Shown: positions 1 through 12,202 of the stretch, in pieces
How positions within the stretch are numbered: position 1 is the stretch's first letter
Layout of the letters: each line of letters starts with the position of its first letter
Notes under the pieces: generated by a model
The model's input: only the letters and a program-made list of their open reading frames with translations
What the model was told of the DNA's origin: nothing
The model's database searches: none
NCBI GenBank assembly: GCA_032871835.1
Contig: CM065298.1
Coordinates: 95,107,891 to 95,171,890, forward strand
Direction: 5' to 3'
DNA length: 64,000 nt
Source: Dipteronia dyeriana
Lineage: Eukaryota; Streptophyta; Magnoliopsida; Sapindales; Sapindaceae
Program-made: the position numbers and the translations under genes

Positions 1-590
1 TCGATTCAATTTAAAAAATAAAGATCTTACAATAGACATTTTAATTTTAGAATTTATTTTTCAAAAAATATATATATCCACTAACTGAACAATCTGAATT
101 GAGTCTGTGTGACATTGTAGGTAAAAACAAGGATTTCTTTTTCAAAAGATATATAAATAGACGGACCGAACTCAATCCAATTCAAGTTACTAAAAATATA
201 TTATAAAAGATTTTGTAATAAGCTTGTAAATTTTATGATTTCTTTTAGGGTATCGAAGCTCATGGCTACTTTGAATTCCTTGCACACAGAATCTAACTCC
301 AATGCAGCTAATAATTTTTGGAAAGCAAATTTTACAGATTAAATTTAAGCTTAGCAGAAAGTCACTATAATTTAAGAATTATTCGAGATCAAAATTTGAT
401 AATTCAAGCAATCATCAATCAATAACGCAAACAATATCTAATACTAATAGTGTAAAATGGGCCGGGCGACCTACACTTAACCAGCAACTGGCCCGACTCA
501 TTCGACACCTCTACAATGTTTTTGAACTGTATTCACAAATGGATAAGATCGGGCTGTACCATAATCCAACCTTTATTGAATTAGCCTAAT
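1..590. other. AT-rich intergenic sequence, no gene seen
   Basis: No supportable coding region or RNA gene. The stretch around 60-200 has phrases (a 'gaattgagtctgtg' string, a 'ttcaaaag' then 'tatataaata' string) that faintly resemble the degenerate array further right, so the array may begin before the window. Confidence 0.5.
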
Positions 591-1034
591 CAGGACCGGT
601 CCTGAGATTTTCAGACCCGAGGCGAAGTAAAAAAAATAAGGTTCTCGATACTTTATGTATGTTTACTAGATTTTTTTCTCTAATAAATACTTATAAATAT
701 CAATATAATAAGAGTGTTATACCGTTTTTTTTTATATATAAAAGATAATTATTGTTGGGATTAATATTCAAGTATTAACACACTCTAATAATTGGGGTTT
801 ATAATTTATGGGCATCTTAAAATGAAATATGTTTGGTGGGCCTATTTTGAACTCATTTTAATTTTTATGGGTTTATTAGTTTGAAAAAATTAGATGTTCA
901 GTGGACTTTTTAAACTCGTTTTTATGGCCTATTAGTTCATATAAAGGTTATATGTAAAATCATTTTTTTTTTTGAAACTTTGGGGGCCATTACAGATCTA
1001 GGGCCTCATTGAACTCCCCCTAGGGCCGGGCCTG
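591..1034. mobile_element. hAT-type MITE, 444 bp
   Basis: Non-autonomous DNA transposon of hAT type. The left end reads CAGGACCGGTCCTGA and the right end, reverse-complemented, CAGGCCCGGCCCTAG, giving an imperfect 15-bp terminal inverted repeat. It is flanked by an 8-bp target duplication, AGCCTAAT at 583-590 and AGCCTAAC at 1035-1042, one mismatch apart. Eight-base duplications are the hallmark of hAT transposition. It has no coding capacity and would need a transposase in trans. Confidence 0.8.
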
Positions 1035-1042
1035 AGCCTAAC

Positions 1043-1664
1043 CATTTGCATCTCTGGCTCAAACTCGATCCAGTTTGTTATATTTAATTGGAAAAAAAAG
1101 GCCTCAAACTCAATTAAATTACTGAATGATCAAAGGTTTTTTACGTAAAATTTTATGTTTTTAAGTATTAGTTAATTTTAGTTTAATTTTTTAATTTTTT
1201 TAATAATCAAATATATGATTTTTTTTAAAGCATTACAACTATTACAATAGGACTGTCCGGACTTATCAATATCAGATAATAATGTGTGGACTCGAATTTC
1301 TCACTACCGATATGGAAGGGAGATAGTGAGGTGCATTACCCCAATGTGGTAAGAGGTAATGTGTAAATATATAAAAATTTAGTTGGTAGGTTTTTTTTTT
1401 TTAATTAGTGCAATAATTCGAGATTTAGGTGGAATACTGACTCAAACCCATGATCTAATAGTATAATTGATAGTTTTAAAGAAATAGAGACGAAGATATT
1501 GAGATGAGGATGAGATATTGAAATTCATGTTGTCAATTTTTTTACTTTTTATTTTTTTACATTATTAGGTTTGTAAAATATAATGACCGTGGCTAAAATG
1601 TATTTGTTGGCCATGCAACATCAGCTCTTGAACTAAATGTACTGAAGCATCTCTCCTGTGATAA
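1043..1664. other. AT-rich sequence, no gene seen
   Basis: I see only homopolymer-rich AT sequence without an interpretable reading frame, inverted repeat or RNA gene. Confidence 0.5.
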
Positions 1665-2017
1665 AATGTAAGAATGTCTTGAGAAACAAAATTCTATATT
1701 TAATTAAAAAAAAAAAGTGAAAGGGATTTGAAAAAAAATTTTGGACGACCTGAATTTGATCTGTGACAAGGTAAGTTTTTTCTTAAAAATATAACTACGT
1801 ATATTTAATATATATAAAAAAAAATGAATTGAGTCCATAACCAAAGGTAAGGCTGTTTTGAAAAAAAAAAACAATTTTCTATATTTAATTGAAAAAAAAA
1901 AACAGATCCGATTGAATAGGACTATGGCTAAAGCTAGGGTTGTCTTGAAAATATAACTATTTATATTTAATTGAAAAAAGCAATTATCTTAATTTGGGTC
2001 TCTTCTCGTGTATATAA

Positions 2018-2978
2018 GGTCCAGTCCTACAGCTGTTTTTCAGTCCGTTTTTATTTTTATTTTTCAAAAACGATTTCGAAAACGCGTTCGTTAACCGTTT
2101 TTCATTTTATTTTCAAAAAACGAAAATAAATAGAAAAACAAAATCAGTGTTAAAAGTGAAAGATTTAAAAAACACAAAATACATGTTTTTCGTTTTTGTT
2201 TTTGTTTTTCATTTTGTTTTTCACTTATATATATATATATATATTTAACTATTAATTGTACTATTATGCGTTTCATATGGTTAGGATAAGACAGAACAAA
2301 ATTTTTAAATGAACAAAGTGCCCCTCCATATATATTCCAGAATAATTTATTTCCAACTAGAACTAAAAGCATTCATGCAATAATATATATATATATATAT
2401 ATATACATTATAATTATTATAATTATTATAATATTATATATTTTAATTATATATTATATATATAATTAATATGATTAATATATATATTATACATATATAT
2501 ATAATAATGTAATATATTATATATATAAATATAATATAATATAATATATAAAATATATTATTATATTATTATAATATAAATTATATATTATATATATACA
2601 TATTAATATCATATATACAGTTATATGTTTATTATATAGTAATATATATATATATATATAATATTTATAATTTAAGAGTTTAGTTTTTATTAATTCATTT
2701 TTTGATATGTTTTTTTGAATTAATTTTTGATGTGTTACTTTTGTTTAATTTAAAAATTACAATATAAAAATTATATTGGTTAATTATGTAATCAATTTTT
2801 GATAGTTTTCGACTAACCTACCAGACGCGTTTTTTCCATTTTCAGTTTCAAAATACAGCTTTCAGTATATGCTACTAGACGCGTTTTCAGAATTCGAAAC
2901 TGAAATCAAAAACACTGTTTTCATTTTTATTTTTATTTTCGAAAAACGGCAACTAAAAAACGTTTACAGGACGGGCCC
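2018..2978. mobile_element. Tourist/Harbinger-like non-autonomous element, copy A (961 bp)
   Basis: The left end is GGTCCAGTCCTACAG and the right end, reverse-complemented, GGGCCCGTCCTGTAA. The subterminal halves are also inverted (GTTTTTCAGTCCGTTTTT on the left against the AAAAACGG region on the right). It is flanked by TAA at 2015-2017 and 2979-2981, the 3-bp duplication expected of PIF/Harbinger or Tourist elements. The interior, roughly 2370-2660, is nearly pure AT with long (TA)n runs. No transposase. It interrupts an array unit that resumes as 'gattttgaaaaaatgg'. Confidence 0.75.
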
Positions 2979-3124
2979 TAAGATTTTGAAAAAATGGTAA
3001 GTTTTCTTGAAAATACAAATATATTTTTATTTTGTTTTTTATTGAAATGGGTATATGGCAGAAGAAAATATTGTCTTGAAATAACAACTATCAAGATTTA
3101 ATTGGAAAAAATATATATTAATAG

Positions 3125-3841
3125 ATTAAAGTTCAGTTTGGCATTGTTGTACTGCGGAAATAAGTGTTTTTGGAATTGTTGTGGGGAGAATTGCTTTTAG
3201 AATTGATGTGGGAAAAATCAGCTGAGTGTTTGGTAAACTGATTTTCAAAAGTGCTGTGAAAACTAAAAACAATTTCAATGTATTTAGTAAACTGAAGTAA
3301 AAATTGTTCTGAGTGTGTAAAATTACTAAAAGGACATAGACATCTAAATGATGCTAATGTGCTATACTTTGTATTTTTCTTGTTTATTTGTGTTTAGTGT
3401 TAAGTGTTATATAATTATGGTACTTTATTGAATTAATTAGTCCCATTTTTTATTTTGATTTATTGAATTAATTAGCTCAATTTCTTTATTTCTTTATTTC
3501 TTTTTTTATTCTACTTTATTTCTTTATTTATTTTCTATTCTACTTTATTGAATTAATTAGTCCCATTTTTTTTGTACAGTTATGATAACAATTTTTTTGT
3601 ACAGCAATGTAAGCCCAATTTTTTGTTGGTAAATTTCGTTAAAGGTAAAAACAAAGTTAGAAAGTTGATAAAAATTTATTTAATATCATTGTAGTACATT
3701 TTCTAAAAGCAGAAGCCAAAACTCTTAAAACATATATTTATAGTTTCTCAAAAACTCAGTTGGAGGAAGATAAAAGTGACAAAAAACACTTCCCTACGAT
3801 TTTACCAAATACCCTGTCTTTGGTCCGGAATCACTTTTACC
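3125..3841. mobile_element. Unclassified insertion in the array (717 bp)
   Basis: The array unit breaks after TAATAG at 3119-3124 and resumes with TAATAG at 3842-3847, so this block is a clean insertion with a likely 6-bp duplication. Internal phrases such as 'tttggaattgttgtggg' and 'gtgtttggtaaact' resemble common plant MITE sequence. The terminal inverted repeat is weak. Family unknown, possibly hAT-like. No coding region. Confidence 0.55.
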
Positions 3842-4110
3842 TAATAGTCTGAATTTGATCCCTGCTAGTGTCGGTAAGATTTTGGAAAAATAGTAAGTTT
3901 GATTGAAAATATAATTTTTGATATATATATTGAAATTGGTTATATGACGGAAAGTAAAGTTGTCTTGAAAAAACCACTATCTATATTTAATCAAAAAAAA
4001 CAAAAGTAGAAAAACTTGTCTTGAAATATAACTATCAATATTTAATTAAAAAAAAATAGTCTGAATTGAGTCTTTTAACTATGAGTAAGATTTTAGAAAA
4101 AGGGTAAGAA

Positions 4111-4808
4111 GGTGTTTGTTTTTTATATGGAATCTGGATAGATCTAAACTTTAATGAAATCTTAAAAGTATTTAAAATTTGAATTTAGGTAACATGTTTG
4201 TTTTTTATATTTGAATATTAATATATGAAAACAGATATTAAAACACTTATACCCTTAATGATTATTGATTTAATGTATTTATATTTAAAATAAAGTTAAT
4301 GAAATTATTATTAAAAATAAAAATAAGATTAAGTAGGAAAAAATAATATGTGAATCAAGACGTGTAATAAAAAAAAACTTTTTTTTTTTAAAGTAAAAAA
4401 AGAAAAATTGGAGACAAATCTCCGGAGTCATGACCCCTCCAACTTTGTAGTATTTTTTTTAAAGTAATTTTTTTTTAAATGGAGATTGGTCTCCAGATTG
4501 AAGTTTCAACATTTTTTTAAAATTTGATTTGGGTGGAGGTTGGTGATCTCCACCTCCATATCCCTTTTTAATGTTTGTTTATTTTTCTTGTATTATTTTG
4601 TAAATTATGAAGATTTTGGGGTATATTTGAAAAAAAAATGGGTTAAAGTTAGATAGGATTTTCAAACTTTAGATATAAATCTGGATTTCTAACTTATTGG
4701 ATTTAAGACTTTTTTGGTACTATTTCATGCTTAGGATCTGAAAGAAAAAACAGACAAAATACTTTTTGATGTCTTTTCAGATTTTTAAGACAAAAAACAA
4801 ACATCCCC
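4111..4808. mobile_element. hAT-like MITE (about 698 bp)
   Basis: The left end GGTGTTTGTTTTTTATAT and the reverse complement of the right end, GGGGATGTTTGTTTTTTGTC, form an imperfect inverted repeat of the 'GTTTGTTTTTT' kind seen in plant hAT MITEs. Array sequence flanks both sides. I could not recognise a clear 8-bp duplication because of T-runs at the right edge. Confidence 0.55.
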
Positions 4809-5364
4809 ATGTTTTTTTTTTTTTGAAAAATACAATTATATATATTTGAATAAAAAATTAGAATTGGATATGTGGCAGACGGTAACATTATCTTGACTTT
4901 TGAAGAGAAAACTATCCATAATTAATTGAAAGAAAAAAAAACATAACCACTTGAATTGGTATATGGCATAAGAAAGAGTTGTCTGCAAAAATTAACTGTA
5001 TATATTTATTTGAACAAAAATTGAGTAGTTTGATTTCAAAAAAAAAAAAAAAAAAACTGAATGGATGTGAATTGGATCCGGGACTGAAGGTAAGTTTTTC
5101 TTGAAAATAAGAGGTCCCAGAGTGAAGGTAGGGTTGTCTTCAAAATACAGTTATCTATATTTAATTGAAAAAAAAAAAGTTTGAAGTAGGTCTCTGATGG
5201 ATAGATAAGATTTAAGAAAAATAGTAAATCTTTTTGAAAATACAACTAACCATATTTATTTGAAAAAAAAAATGAATTGGGAATTGTTGCTAAAGATAAG
5301 CTCGTCATGAAAAAGCAAAAACTATATTTAATTAAAAAAAAAAACAAAAACAGAACAATTTAAA

Positions 5365-5529
5365 GAAAAATACTTGGGTACGTCAGATACTGATCCCTCC
5401 AATGGGGTGTTGTCACGTTGCATTCTTTTTTAATTTTTTTAATTATCTAATGAAATAGATCACATGTCACCACCTCATTGATAGGATCAGTACCTTAGGT
5501 ACTGACTGGTCAGTACCCAAATATTATTT
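5365..5529. mobile_element. MULE-type MITE, copy 1 (165 bp)
   Basis: Exact 9-bp duplications CAATTTAAA flank the element at 5356-5364 and 5530-5538, as expected of Mutator-like transposition. The left end has ATACTTGGGTACGTCAG and the right end, inverted, TATTTGGGTACTGACCAG. The right arm holds a small internal palindrome built on GGTACTGA and TCAGTACC. Further copies lie at 11593-11774 and, split, at 12168-12202 plus 19775-19880. Confidence 0.8.
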
Positions 5530-5972
5530 CAATTTAAATTGTGCCGGATATAATTGTCTTGAAAATACAACTATCTATATTTGACTGTAACAAAATATAT
5601 AGTTTTACTTGGAAAAGAAAAAGTGAACAGTGTAAATTGGGTATGATATATGGCATGTTTTTTTTTTTTGAAAATACAACTATATATATATATATATTTA
5701 TTTTAAAAAGCTATCTATATTTTATTGAATAAAAAACAAAAACAAAAATAAATGGTAAGTTGAAGAATTGGTCTATGGCTGGAGGTAGGGTTCAGCTATT
5801 TATATTTAATTGAAAAAAAAAATTACTAGTCTAAATAGGGTCTTTGATGATGTAGATAAGATTTTAGAAAAATGGTAAGTTTTTTTTTTGGAAAATACAG
5901 CTTTGTATTTAATTTGAAAAAAAAAAAATGAATTGGATCTGCTGCAAAATGTAAGGTTGTCTTAAAAAAAAA

Positions 5973-7124
5973 GGGTGGAATTCATTTTAATCCCTATAGT
6001 TTGATTTAATATACAAACTGATCCTCCGGTTTTCAAAATTACCTCATTTGGTCATTCTGTCACGATTTATGTTGAAAAAGTGAAATCTAACAGGGTCAGA
6101 GGGTCAAATGACCCTGCTGCCCCTTATAACTGTTCAAATGACTTGAAAGACCAAAATAGCCCTCCATAATTAAATTAAATAATAAAAATTATAAAAAAAT
6201 TAAGGTAAAATAAATAATAAAAATATTAACAAACCCTAATCCCCGTTATGTCTCTCTCTATCTCCCACTGATATCTCTCTCTATTCTTCTTCATCTCCTC
6301 CATTTTCTTCAATACACCACACTCACCATGAACCAATCTAAAACAACTGAAATTGAAATAAAACGTTAAACAGGTGTTGTGTGATGAGATCAACATGTCT
6401 TCACACAAAACAAACATTATCACCGCGCCGTGAAACCAAGCAAACCCAGTCACCTCGAAACCCACGAACCTCACCTTCACCGTGAAAACGAGCAAACCCA
6501 GCCGTCGAGAACCCACAAACCTCACCGATGTCACCGCGAAACCCATCAACTGATTAGATTTTGAAAGAAATTCTTGGTGGTGGGTTTGGTTGATTCCAGA
6601 CAAAGATGAGTTTGGTGGGATTGATTTCACGGGTTTTATGGGTTTTTGGTTTTCTGGTTTTCTTGGTTGGAGATTGGATTTGGGTTGTCTGTTCTGATTA
6701 GATTTCGGAAGGTAAGGTTTTCGGTGGAGGGGTTGGTGATGAACTTGTGTGTTTGGTGTGTGTGGCAGTGGTGATGTGGTGGTGATTTCGTTTAAAGTTA
6801 ATTTTTTCTAGGGTTTTGATGGGTGGATGGGTTGAATGATTAATTTTTGTGGGTATTATTAGTTTTTTATTTTTTAATTGTTTTATTTATAAATCTAATT
6901 ACGTAATTACCTTTCATAAAACAGTTTCTAGAAGCTCGTCAGATAAGTTTACGATTTTACCCTCTCAGATTGGACGGAATCTTTGAAAACCCTAACAGAA
7001 TTGGACGGCAGGGATCAAAATGCGGATTTTTGAAAATTAAAGGGACTTATCAAGATAAAACTCAAAACTGAGGAATCAGTTTGTGTATTGGATCAAACTA
7101 TAGAGACTAAAATGGAATTCATCC
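5973..7124. mobile_element. MULE-like non-autonomous element with long TIRs (1,152 bp)
   Basis: The two ends are inverted copies for more than 40 bp, starting GGGTGGAATTCATTTTAATC on the left and GGATGAATTCCATTTTAGTC on the right after reverse complementing, with the similarity running on through 'tatagtttgatt' and 'acaaactgat'. A-rich 9-mers flank it (5964-5972 and 7125-7133, one mismatch), compatible with a MULE duplication but weak in this context. The interior, less AT-rich, holds a 134-codon minus-strand frame (6226-6630) with no recognisable domain. It could be captured gene sequence, as in Pack-MULEs, but no source is identified. Confidence 0.65.
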
Positions 7125-7436
7125 AATAAAAAAGAACCATTTGAATTGGGTATGTGGCAGAAGGTAGGGTTGACTTGAAAATATAATTATCTATATTTAA
7201 TTGAAAAAAATATCTTAAATGGATCTCTTTCTGGTGTATGTGTGATTTTAGAAAAATGGTAAGTTTTTTTTTTTGAAAATACAAGTATATTTATTTATTT
7301 ATTTTTATTGAAATAGGTATATGAGAAGATAATATTATCTTGAAATAACAACAACCTTGATATAATTGAAAAAACTAACAATAGTTAGAATTTGGTTTCT
7401 ACCGGTGTATGTAAGATTTTGGAAAAACGGTAAGTT

Positions 7437-7471
<35 letters not shown>

Positions 7472-7635
7472 GCGGAAAGTAAAGTTGTCTTGAAAAAAAC
7501 AACTATATGTATATATTTTTATAAAAATAAACAAAATAGAAGAGTTTGTCTAGAAAATAGAACTATCGATATTTAATTGAAAAAAAATATTAGTCTGAAT
7601 TCAGTCTTTAACAATGGGTAAGATTTTGGAGAAAG

Positions 7636-8829
7636 GTAGGCCATACCTGTTTTTCAATCCGTTTCGTTTTTGTTTTCTAAAAATGATTTTAAATTTATAT
7701 TCGTTAACCGTTTTTCATTTTAATTTCAAAAAACAAAAAACATAATGAAAAACAAAATCAGTGTTAACAGTGAAATATTTGAAAAACACAAAATATATGT
7801 TTTATTTCTTTTTATTTTTGTTTTTCAAAACAATTAACAATAAAATTAAGTTTTTTTTTTTTTTTTTTTTTCTTCTTCGCTTGATGTTCTTCTTCTTCTT
7901 CCTATCACGACTCCATGAACGAACATTTGGAGGAGCAACTGTTTTGCTTCTCCAACGCCGGAGGAGGTCACCTCGGCAACTCCGATCTAACCATGAAAAT
8001 CTCTTCTTTCTTTTCTTCTTCTGATTTAAACATAGACGTCCATAAAAAAATTAATTGTTCTTTTTCAAATATTGATTAGTAAAAATTCTTTCTTTTTTCA
8101 TCCAATTAAAAAAAAAAAAACCAAAGTAGGAAAGCAAATATGTTCTTCTTCTTCAAGCACATACCAGGGGAAAAAAATGTTTTTCCAATTAAAAAAAAAC
8201 GAACAAAGAAAGAAAAACAAATTTGTTCTTTTTCAAAGGCTACCAAGGAAAAGGAAATTAAAAATATATATATATTCTTCTCCTCAGATGTAAAAAAAAA
8301 CCCAGATAAAGAAAAAATAAAAAAAAATGTACATGTACGTCTTCTTGGACAAATACAAACATTATCTTTTATCATTTTTTTTACAGAATTTATCTTACAT
8401 TTAATATTATTTTAAATCTTATATTAACATTAATTATTAATGTTTATGTATACCAGACAAATGCTTTTCTTTTATTTCTTTTTTTATTCAACTGTTTTTT
8501 ATTTTTAATAAAATGAATATCTATATATAAATTATGAATTAGTGTTGAATGTTTTATTAGTAGATTATTATTTGTGATTTTTATTGATCAATTATGTAAC
8601 CAATTTGTTCTATAATTGTAGGTTATAATTTCAAACAAAATGTCAATTTGATATTACATTTTTTTAAAAATATTTTTAGTTAATCTATCGGACGTGTTAT
8701 TACCGTTTTTATTTTTAACATACAGGTTTCAGCATATGCTACCAGACGTGTTTTCAGATTTCAAAATGAAACCAAAAACACTGTTTTCATTTTCATTTTT
8801 CTTTTCGAAAAACAGAGGACGATCCCTTA
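7636..8829. mobile_element. Tourist-like element, diverged copy C with different interior
   Basis: It shares the left subterminal block (CCTGTTTTTCAATCCGTTTC, then TCGTTAACCGTTTTTCATTT) and the right block (ACCAAAAACACTGTTTTC, then TTTTCGAAAAACAG) with copies A and B, but the terminal bases are decayed. The interior differs: 7850-8030 contains CTTCTTC runs followed by a more GC-rich stretch (7900-7995) that reads like 5' untranslated or coding leader sequence. Edges are approximate. Confidence 0.55.
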
Positions 8830-9179
8830 GTTTTTTCTTGAAAAATACAATTATGTATATTTATTTGAAAAAATGGCAAACAAAAACAGAACCCACTTGA
8901 ATTGGCATATGGCAAAAGATAGAGTTGTCTTCAAAAATTAACTATATATATTTAATTGAAAAAAACAATGAATAGTTTGCTTTGAAAAAAATAAAATAAA
9001 AATTGAATGGGTGTAAATTGGATCCGTTACCGAAGGTAAGTTTTTCTTGAAAATAAGTGGTCCTGGATGAAGGTAGGATTGTCTTGAAAATACAGCTATT
9101 TATATTTAATTGAAAAAAGTAAAAATAATAGTCTGAATTGGGTCTTTGATTTGTGGGTAAGATTTTAGAAAAATGGTAA

Positions 9180-10099
9180 GGCCCCGTCCTACAACTGTTT
9201 TTCGGTCTGTTTTCGATTTTATTTTTTAAAAACGATTTCGAAAACACGTTCGTTAACCGTTTTTCATTTTATTTTCGAAAAACGAAAAAAAAATGAAAAA
9301 CAAAACCAACGTTAAAAGTGAAAGATTTGTAAAATATAAAATACTTGTTTTTCGTTTTTCGTTTTTCGTTTTTCGTTTTTCGTTTTTGTTTTTCATTTTG
9401 TTTTTCACTTTTTTATATATAAAAAATCATTTTATTTTTCATTTTGTTTCATTTAGTTCTATTATGCATTGCATATGACTAGGATAAGACGCGATATGAT
9501 TTTTAAATGACCAAAGTGTCCCTATATATATGATAGGATTTTTAAATGACCAAAGTGCCCCTATATATATATATTCTAGAATAATTTATTTTCAACTAGA
9601 ACTGAAAGCATTCATGCAATAATATATATATATATATATATTATGTATATTATATAATATATAGTTTATAATATTATAAAAAAATATAATAATATTTAAT
9701 AATATGTAATATTATTATAATATGTATATGTATATATATATATATAATATACAGTTATATTTTTATTATATAGTAATTATTTATTTATAATTTAAGAGTT
9801 TAGTTTTGATTAATTCATTTTTTGATATGTTTTTTTGAATTAATTTTTGATGTGTTACTTTTGTTTAATTTAAAAATTACAATACAAAAATTATATTGGT
9901 TAATTATGTAATCAATTTTTGATAGTTTTCAGTTAACCTACCTGATGCGTTTTTTCCGTTTTCTTTTTCAAAATACAACTTTCAGTATATGCTACCAGAC
10001 GCGTTTTCGGAATTCGAAACTGAAACCAAAAACACTGTTTTCATTTTTCATTTTTATTTTCGAAAAACAGCAACTGAAAAACGCTTACAGGACGGACCC
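9180..10099. mobile_element. Tourist-like element, copy B (920 bp)
   Basis: The left end GGCCCCGTCCTACAACTG and the inverted right end GGGTCCGTCCTGTAAGCG match copy A. TAA at 9177-9179 precedes it; the right flank reads GAG, so the duplication has decayed on that side. Inside are a 7-bp repeat (GTTTTTC, about five units at 9351-9386), a direct repeat of 'gatttttaaatgaccaaagtg' type near 9500-9555, and (TA)n runs. Confidence 0.7.
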
Positions 10100-10377
10100 G
10101 AGTATTCTTGAAAATACAAGTAACCATATTTATTTGAAAACAAATTTGAATTGGGAATATGGCCGAAGATAAGTTTGTCATGAAAAAACAAAAAACTATA
10201 TTCAATTGAAAGTAAAAAACAAAAGCAGAACCACTTGAATTGGTCTGTGGAAAAAAATCTTGTCTTGAAAATACAACTATCTATATTTAATTATAAAAAT
10301 AGAAATAGTTTTATTGGAAAATGAAAAACCGAACAGTGTAAATTGGGCCTGAAATATAGTATATATATATATTTTTG

Positions 10378-10424
<47 letters not shown>

Positions 10425-10828
10425 GCTATCTATATTTAATTGAATAAAAAAACATAAAAACAAAAAATAGCTTGAATTTGTCTATGGCTGGAGTTAGGGT
10501 TCAACTATCTGTGTTTAATTGAAAAAAAAAAATTATTAGTCTTAATAGGGTCTCTGATGATGTGGGTAAGATTACAGAAAAATGGTAAGTTTTTCTAGTA
10601 AATATAACTTTGTATTTAATTGGAAAAAAAATTGAATTAGGTTTGTTGCAAAAAGTAATGTTGTCATGAAAAAACAACTCTGAACATTTGAATTGGGTCT
10701 GTGACAGAAGGTAGGGTTGTCTTGAAAATACAACTATCTATATTTAATTGAAAAAAAATATTAATTATCTTAATCGAGTCTCTTCTTGTATAGGTAAGAT
10801 TTTAGAAATATGGTAAGTTCTCTTGATG

Positions 10829-10874
<46 letters not shown>

Positions 10875-10943
10875 CGTATTAATATAACTTACAATTATTT
10901 AGATTTAATTGAAAAAATTAATAATAGTCTGAATTTAGCTTCC
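10100..10943 (+). repeat. Array segment with long AT dinucleotide runs
   Basis: Diverged array units carrying the core CTTGAAAATACAACTATC and TATTTAATTG. Two units contain long (AT)n expansions at about 10381-10420 and 10830-10870. Nothing coding. Confidence 0.7.
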
Positions 10944-11474
10944 TGTCATGGGCCGCAAGCTGTCAAGCCCAGGAGCCCAACAAAGGCCAAACTATGCCAA
11001 GCTCTTGGAAGATTCTAGAGACTTCTCCACAATTCCAGCATTGGTCAAGCTTCTGGAAGTCTCTAGCAACCCAACCCTCTCTACACCATTCTTGTATTTA
11101 GCTAGATAGTTGTAGAATAATCTAGAACCTTGTAAAGGCATGTAAATACATGTAGAGTATTCTAGCTAGGTGTAGAATATTCTGGAGACTCAATCTCCAC
11201 TATTAGACTAGATTAATCTAGAACATTCCTTAAGGAGGTGGCTCACCTATAAATAGCCAACCCCCCCTCATTTGTAAATGATCCTAGAAACTCAAGCATT
11301 CTAGTATTTAAAGCATTGTAAAGCTTCCTTCATATCAATACAATATTTGTTTTCCATTCAAGCTCTTCTACTCTTTTATCTCAAATCTCTCTTGTAAGGC
11401 TTACTTAGCAACATTCTCATAGAATTTGCCTAAGTGCTGCACGGGTGTGCTGCGCAAACTCTAAGCCCTTGACA
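10944..11474 (+). mobile_element. Solo LTR (about 531 bp)
   Basis: This island is much less AT-rich than its surroundings. It begins TGTCATGGGCC and ends CCCTTGACA, the TG...CA ends of an LTR, and is flanked by TTCC at 10940-10943 and 11475-11478. A TATA-like CCTATAAATAGCC lies near 11249, followed by a transcript-leader-like stretch, so it is oriented on the plus strand. No primer site or second LTR lies beside it. I infer LTR-LTR recombination removed the internal region. Family unassigned. Confidence 0.7.
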
Positions 11475-11592
11475 TTCCGCTCAAGTAGGCAAGATTTTGG
11501 AAAAAATGGTAAGTTTGATTGAAAATATATATTGGTTAAGTTGTGGAAAGCAAAGTTTTCTTAAAAAAACAACTATCGATATTTAATTAAAA

Positions 11593-11774
11593 GGACATTG
11601 CTTGGGTACTGATTGGTCAGTACCCAGCTATACTGACCAACCAATGGTTGGTTGCCACGTAATCCAAAAACAAGGAAAAAATGGTAAAAAATTAATGAGT
11701 TTTTACCACGTGACAACACCCTATTGGGGGGTCAGTATAGCTGGGTACTGACCGGTCAGTACCCTGCTTTTTCC
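11593..11774. mobile_element. MULE-type MITE, copy 2 (182 bp)
   Basis: Perfect 9-bp duplications TAATTAAAA lie at 11584-11592 and 11775-11783. The terminal inverted repeats extend about 45 bp, with the left arm GCTTGGGTACTGATTGGTCA and the right arm, inverted, GCAGGGTACTGACCGGTCA. Each arm contains its own palindrome (GGTACTGA, then TCAGTACC), so one strand could fold into a double hairpin. Just to the right, a 32-bp segment containing the duplication is repeated in tandem. Confidence 0.85.
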
Positions 11775-12167
11775 TAATTAAAAACAAAATTAGAATAGCT
11801 TTTTCCTAATTAAAAACAAAATTAGAATAGCCTGTCTTGAAATACAACTATCAACATTTAATTGAAAAATATTAATAGTCTGAACTGGGTCTTTAATGAT
11901 GGGTGAGATTTTGGAAAAAAGGTAAGTTTTTTTCTTGAAAAATACACTTATGTATATTTATTTGAAAAAAAAAAAATTGAATTGGATACGTAGCATATGG
12001 TAAAATTGTCTTTAAATGACAACTATCCATATTTAATTGAAAAACAAAAATAAAAACAAAAACAAAACCACTTGAATTGGTATACGGTAGATGATAGAGT
12101 TGTTTTCAAAAATTAACTATATAGTTAATTGAAAAAGAAAAAGAATAGTTTGATATTAAAAAAATGA

Positions 12168-12202
12168 ATAAAATATTACTTGGTTACTGATTGGTCAGTA
12201 CC
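12168..12202. mobile_element. MULE-type MITE, copy 3, left half
   Basis: The arm ACTTGGTTACTGATTGGTCA followed by GTACC matches the left terminus of the other two MITE copies. It is cut at 12202, exactly where the minus-strand copia element begins. The remaining half resumes at 19775. Confidence 0.7.

Noticed and set aside
2091..2372. Minus-strand open frame rich in lysine, leucine and phenylalanine
   Set aside because: It lies wholly inside the AT-rich interior of a Tourist-like element with defined ends; composition alone keeps it open.
7093..7284. Minus-strand peptides reading FQLNIDNYIFKSTLPS and similar, repeated at several places
   Set aside because: They are antisense translations of the array core, which is why they recur at 4703, 5036, 9000, 20000 and 34500.
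1665..12165. Regularly spaced repeats suggestive of a CRISPR array
   Set aside because: Units are diverged, spacers are not unique and of varied length, and the genome is clearly a plant's.
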